A stretch of DNA of 64,000 nucleotides, from positions 87,617-151,616 of the forward strand of contig NZ_JADKYP010000011.1 in NCBI RefSeq assembly GCF_015354405.1, in the 5' to 3' direction. Made by a program: the position numbers and the translations under genes. The stretch comes from Nocardia sp. BSTN01. Its GTDB lineage: Bacteria > Actinomycetota > Actinomycetes > Mycobacteriales > Mycobacteriaceae. This document shows, one piece after another, positions 62,489-64,000 of this stretch (position 1 is its first letter; each line of letters opens with the position of its first letter). The notes under the pieces were generated by a model that saw nothing but the letters and a program-made list of their open reading frames with translations, had not been told where the DNA came from and did not search any database.

Positions 62489-62518
62489 TTATCCACATAA
62501 TCCACAACCTCATCCACA
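62489..62518. promoter_or_regulatory. Cluster of three DnaA-box-like sites
   Basis: TTATCCACA (62489-62497, matching the consensus exactly), TAATCCACA (62498-62506) and TCATCCACA (62510-62518) lie in the same orientation within 30 bp. Each of the latter two differs from the consensus at one base. Confidence 0.6.
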
Positions 62519-62573
62519 GGTTGCGACTTGCGAGACCGGTCGGTTCGTATCAACCGATTCCGGAAAACGGAAC

Positions 62574-62618
62574 GGGGGCCGCTCCGGGACTCCCCTCCTC
62601 GGTCCCGGAGCGGCCCCC
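62574..62618. terminator. Strong orphan hairpin
   Basis: A perfect 17-bp GC stem (62574-62590 with 62602-62618) and an 11-base loop. No gene ends next to it on either strand. On the minus strand the stem is followed by GTTCCGTTTTCC, a weak T-run, so termination of a minus-strand small RNA is the likelier reading. Confidence 0.6.
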
Positions 62619-62798
62619 GCCGCCGCCTGCGGGTCTCCTGTACTGGTCAACGGTGTATCACCGGCCGCCACGAGAGCCCGACACATACTTGGACGGGGCG
62701 GCTGACCGATCGGTTCCCTCTCTTCGGCAAAAAAACGACAACACTAGCGAGAAACCGAAATACCGAGGTCTACGGCGGGGAATCGGTAGCCTGACGCT

Positions 62799-63407
62799 AT
62801 GGACGCGAGCAGGGCGTTACTCGACGGATTGGATACGACCGGGCTCAACACCGCACTCGCCGAGGCGACCTGTCTCGGACTCGTGGTCGACGCCGCGGAC
62901 GGACGACTTCGAATCGAACTGGAGGTACTCACCCTCCCCGGCGACGGGCAGCCCGCCGACGGCCGGGTGACGCTCACACTGTCCGGGGTCAGCCGGGTCG
63001 CGGCATCCCTGCGTCAGCAGCGCTGGGACGATCTGGAACCGCGCATCTTCCCGCTCACCCTCGACACCCTCGGGGATGCCATCGCCGGATTCGGCGGCGG
63101 CGCCCTGCACGGCTGGGATTTCATCGACGTCGACGACAGTGGCTGGGCGCTGTGGCGCGAGCTGCTGAGTTTCGACACCACGATCAGCGATCGGAGCCCG
63201 GCCCACGTCCTCGAGTTCTCCCAGCAGGAGGGCACCGATCCGCGCGAGCTGGATGTGCGGGTCTGGTTCGAGGACGTGACCGTCGAGACCGCCGACGGAA
63301 GTCTGGTCGGCCTGGACGAATTCGTGGCCGGCGCGCGACGCTGGTGGAAGGCACACGACTCGTGCGATCCGCGCACGATGCTGCCCGACGTCGCACCGCC
63401 GATGTAG
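62799..63407 (+). CDS. Hypothetical protein
   Basis: A 202-residue soluble acidic protein I do not recognise. It has strand-rich segments (LRIELEVLTLPGD, GRVTLTLSGVSRVAASL) and LHGWDFIDVDDSGWALW, and ends in a helix with ARRWWKAHDSC. No signal peptide or membrane helix. ATG 62799 lacks a ribosome site; TAGCCT six bases upstream suggests a leaderless message. Followed 258 bp later by sodA. Confidence 0.7.
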   Translation: MDASRALLDGLDTTGLNTALAEATCLGLVVDAADGRLRIELEVLTLPGDGQPADGRVTLTLSGVSRVAASLRQQRWDDLEPRIFPLTLDTLGDAIAGFGGGALHGWDFIDVDDSGWALWRELLSFDTTISDRSPAHVLEFSQQEGTDPRELDVRVWFEDVTVETADGSLVGLDEFVAGARRWWKAHDSCDPRTMLPDVAPPM

Positions 63408-63665
63408 GCGCAGCCCACCACCGAAGTGGCGGAACTCCGTACCGCGATCCGGGCGGAATCCGCGCCGACATGCGTTCAGCGTGAATAAATCTCCGACCCG
63501 GGGCATACCACGGGCGTGCGCCCTCGATCCTGGCCGAGCCGTCGATTTCGGGCCGTGGGAATCTAGGGTGGACCGGACCCGGTTGCATCGAGCGGGTGTA
63601 CGAATGAAGGTTGGTGTGCTCGACATGACCGGGTACACGCGCCGACATCATGAGGAAGGGACATC

Positions 63666-64000
63666 GTGGCTGAGTACACGCTGCCAGATCTGGATTACGA
63701 CTACGGCGCCTTGGAGCCTCACATCTCCGGGCAGATCAACGAGATTCACCACTCGAAGCATCACGCCGCATACGTCGCCGGCGTCAACACCGCGCTCGAG
63801 AAGCTGGAAGCCGCGCGCGAGGCCGACGACCACGGTGCGATCTTCCTGCACGAGAAGAACCTGGCCTTCCACCTCGGTGGTCACGTGAACCACTCCATCT
63901 GGTGGAAGAACCTGTCCCCCAACGGTGGCGACAAGCCGGTCGGGGACCTGGCCGCCGCGATCGACGACCAGTTCGGATCGTTCGACAAGTTCCGCGCCGG
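63666..64000 (+). CDS. sodA: Superoxide dismutase (Fe/Mn), 5' part only
   Basis: Converts superoxide to hydrogen peroxide and oxygen. The 111 codons before the window edge match an Fe/Mn-SOD N-terminal domain: [34 protein letters not shown]-type core with the metal ligand His in EIHHSKHH and a second metal His in [13 protein letters not shown]. The rest, with the C-terminal ligands, is beyond the window. Start GTG 63666 has GAGGAAGGGA upstream. Same position as Rv3846; no signal peptide. Confidence 0.96.
   Translation, partial: MAEYTLPDLDYDYGALEPHISGQINEIHHSKHHAAYVAGVNTALEKLEAAREADDHGAIFLHEKNLAFHLGGHVNHSIWWKNLSPNGGDKPVGDLAAAIDDQFGSFDKFRA

Larger units (their letters stand above)
62349..62798. 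other. 450-bp gene-free region
   Basis: Between the divergent rhodanese gene and the 202-residue gene. It holds three DnaA-box-like sites (62489-62518), a CGGTT...AACCG stem near 62540-62555, a strong GC hairpin (62574-62618) and an A7 run near 62733. No convincing protein gene. Divergent promoters are expected at each end; an untranslated RNA is possible but not shown. Confidence 0.5.

Noticed and set aside
62619-62700. Possible tRNA downstream of the orphan hairpin
   Set aside because: No cloverleaf, TTCRANY T-arm or anticodon stem could be fitted.

Overview
The window comes from a mycolic-acid-containing, high-GC actinomycete. Nocardia or a close relative is most likely: the genes follow the order I remember for the Mycobacterium tuberculosis Rv3801c-Rv3846 segment, but several gene sets are inserted between the conserved blocks. 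The envelope genes (FadD32, antigen-85-type mycolyltransferases, AftB, UbiA, GlfT2, Glf) show an arabinogalactan-mycolate wall. No rRNA, tRNA, CRISPR array, transposase or complete mobile element was seen. Rv comparisons are from memory, not from a search.

Region 1 (1-17648, all minus strand) is the wall-building block. It holds FadD32 (cut by the left edge), an F420-type LLM oxidoreductase, a cutinase-like envelope lipase, a DUF732 lipoprotein and four consecutive mycolyltransferases, one carrying LGFP repeats. The arabinogalactan genes aftB, ubiA, PAP2 phosphatase, glfT2 and glf follow, packed with overlapping ends. Region 2 (17904-26346) has two proline-rich membrane proteins, a divergent MarR/drug-exporter/oxidoreductase unit, divergent SpoIID and zinc amidase genes (both with LGFP-type modules), and a HAD phosphatase.

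Region 3 (26495-37048) is accessory. A peptide ABC transporter operon has a fused double ATPase and two tandem substrate-binding lipoproteins. It is followed by a lower-GC cassette of two WXG100 proteins, a large WXG-headed protein with a toxin-like C-terminus, and a probable immunity protein. Region 4 (37082-44789) has two lysophospholipid-type acyltransferases, a lipoprotein, a tandem-ABM protein divergent from a beta-lactamase-fold/Rieske protein, and an SDR/TetR pair with visible operators.

Region 5 (44840-57630) has a GGDEF/EAL protein with a broken GGDEF motif, serS, a septum-formation-type protein, a small metalloprotease, an inserted PE-PPE-EspG trio, a phosphatase-pheA pair, an IdeR-box-controlled DUF2470 gene, a CPBP protease and an LCP ligase. 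Region 6 (57641-64000) has two adjacent ferritins (one lacking a ferroxidase glutamate), DUF5926, glpQ with a DUF4328 protein, a rhodanese, a 450-bp gap with three DnaA-box-like sites and an orphan hairpin, a hypothetical gene and the start of sodA.

Many genes lack a Shine-Dalgarno sequence and instead have TANNNT 6-8 bp before the start codon, so leaderless transcription appears common here.
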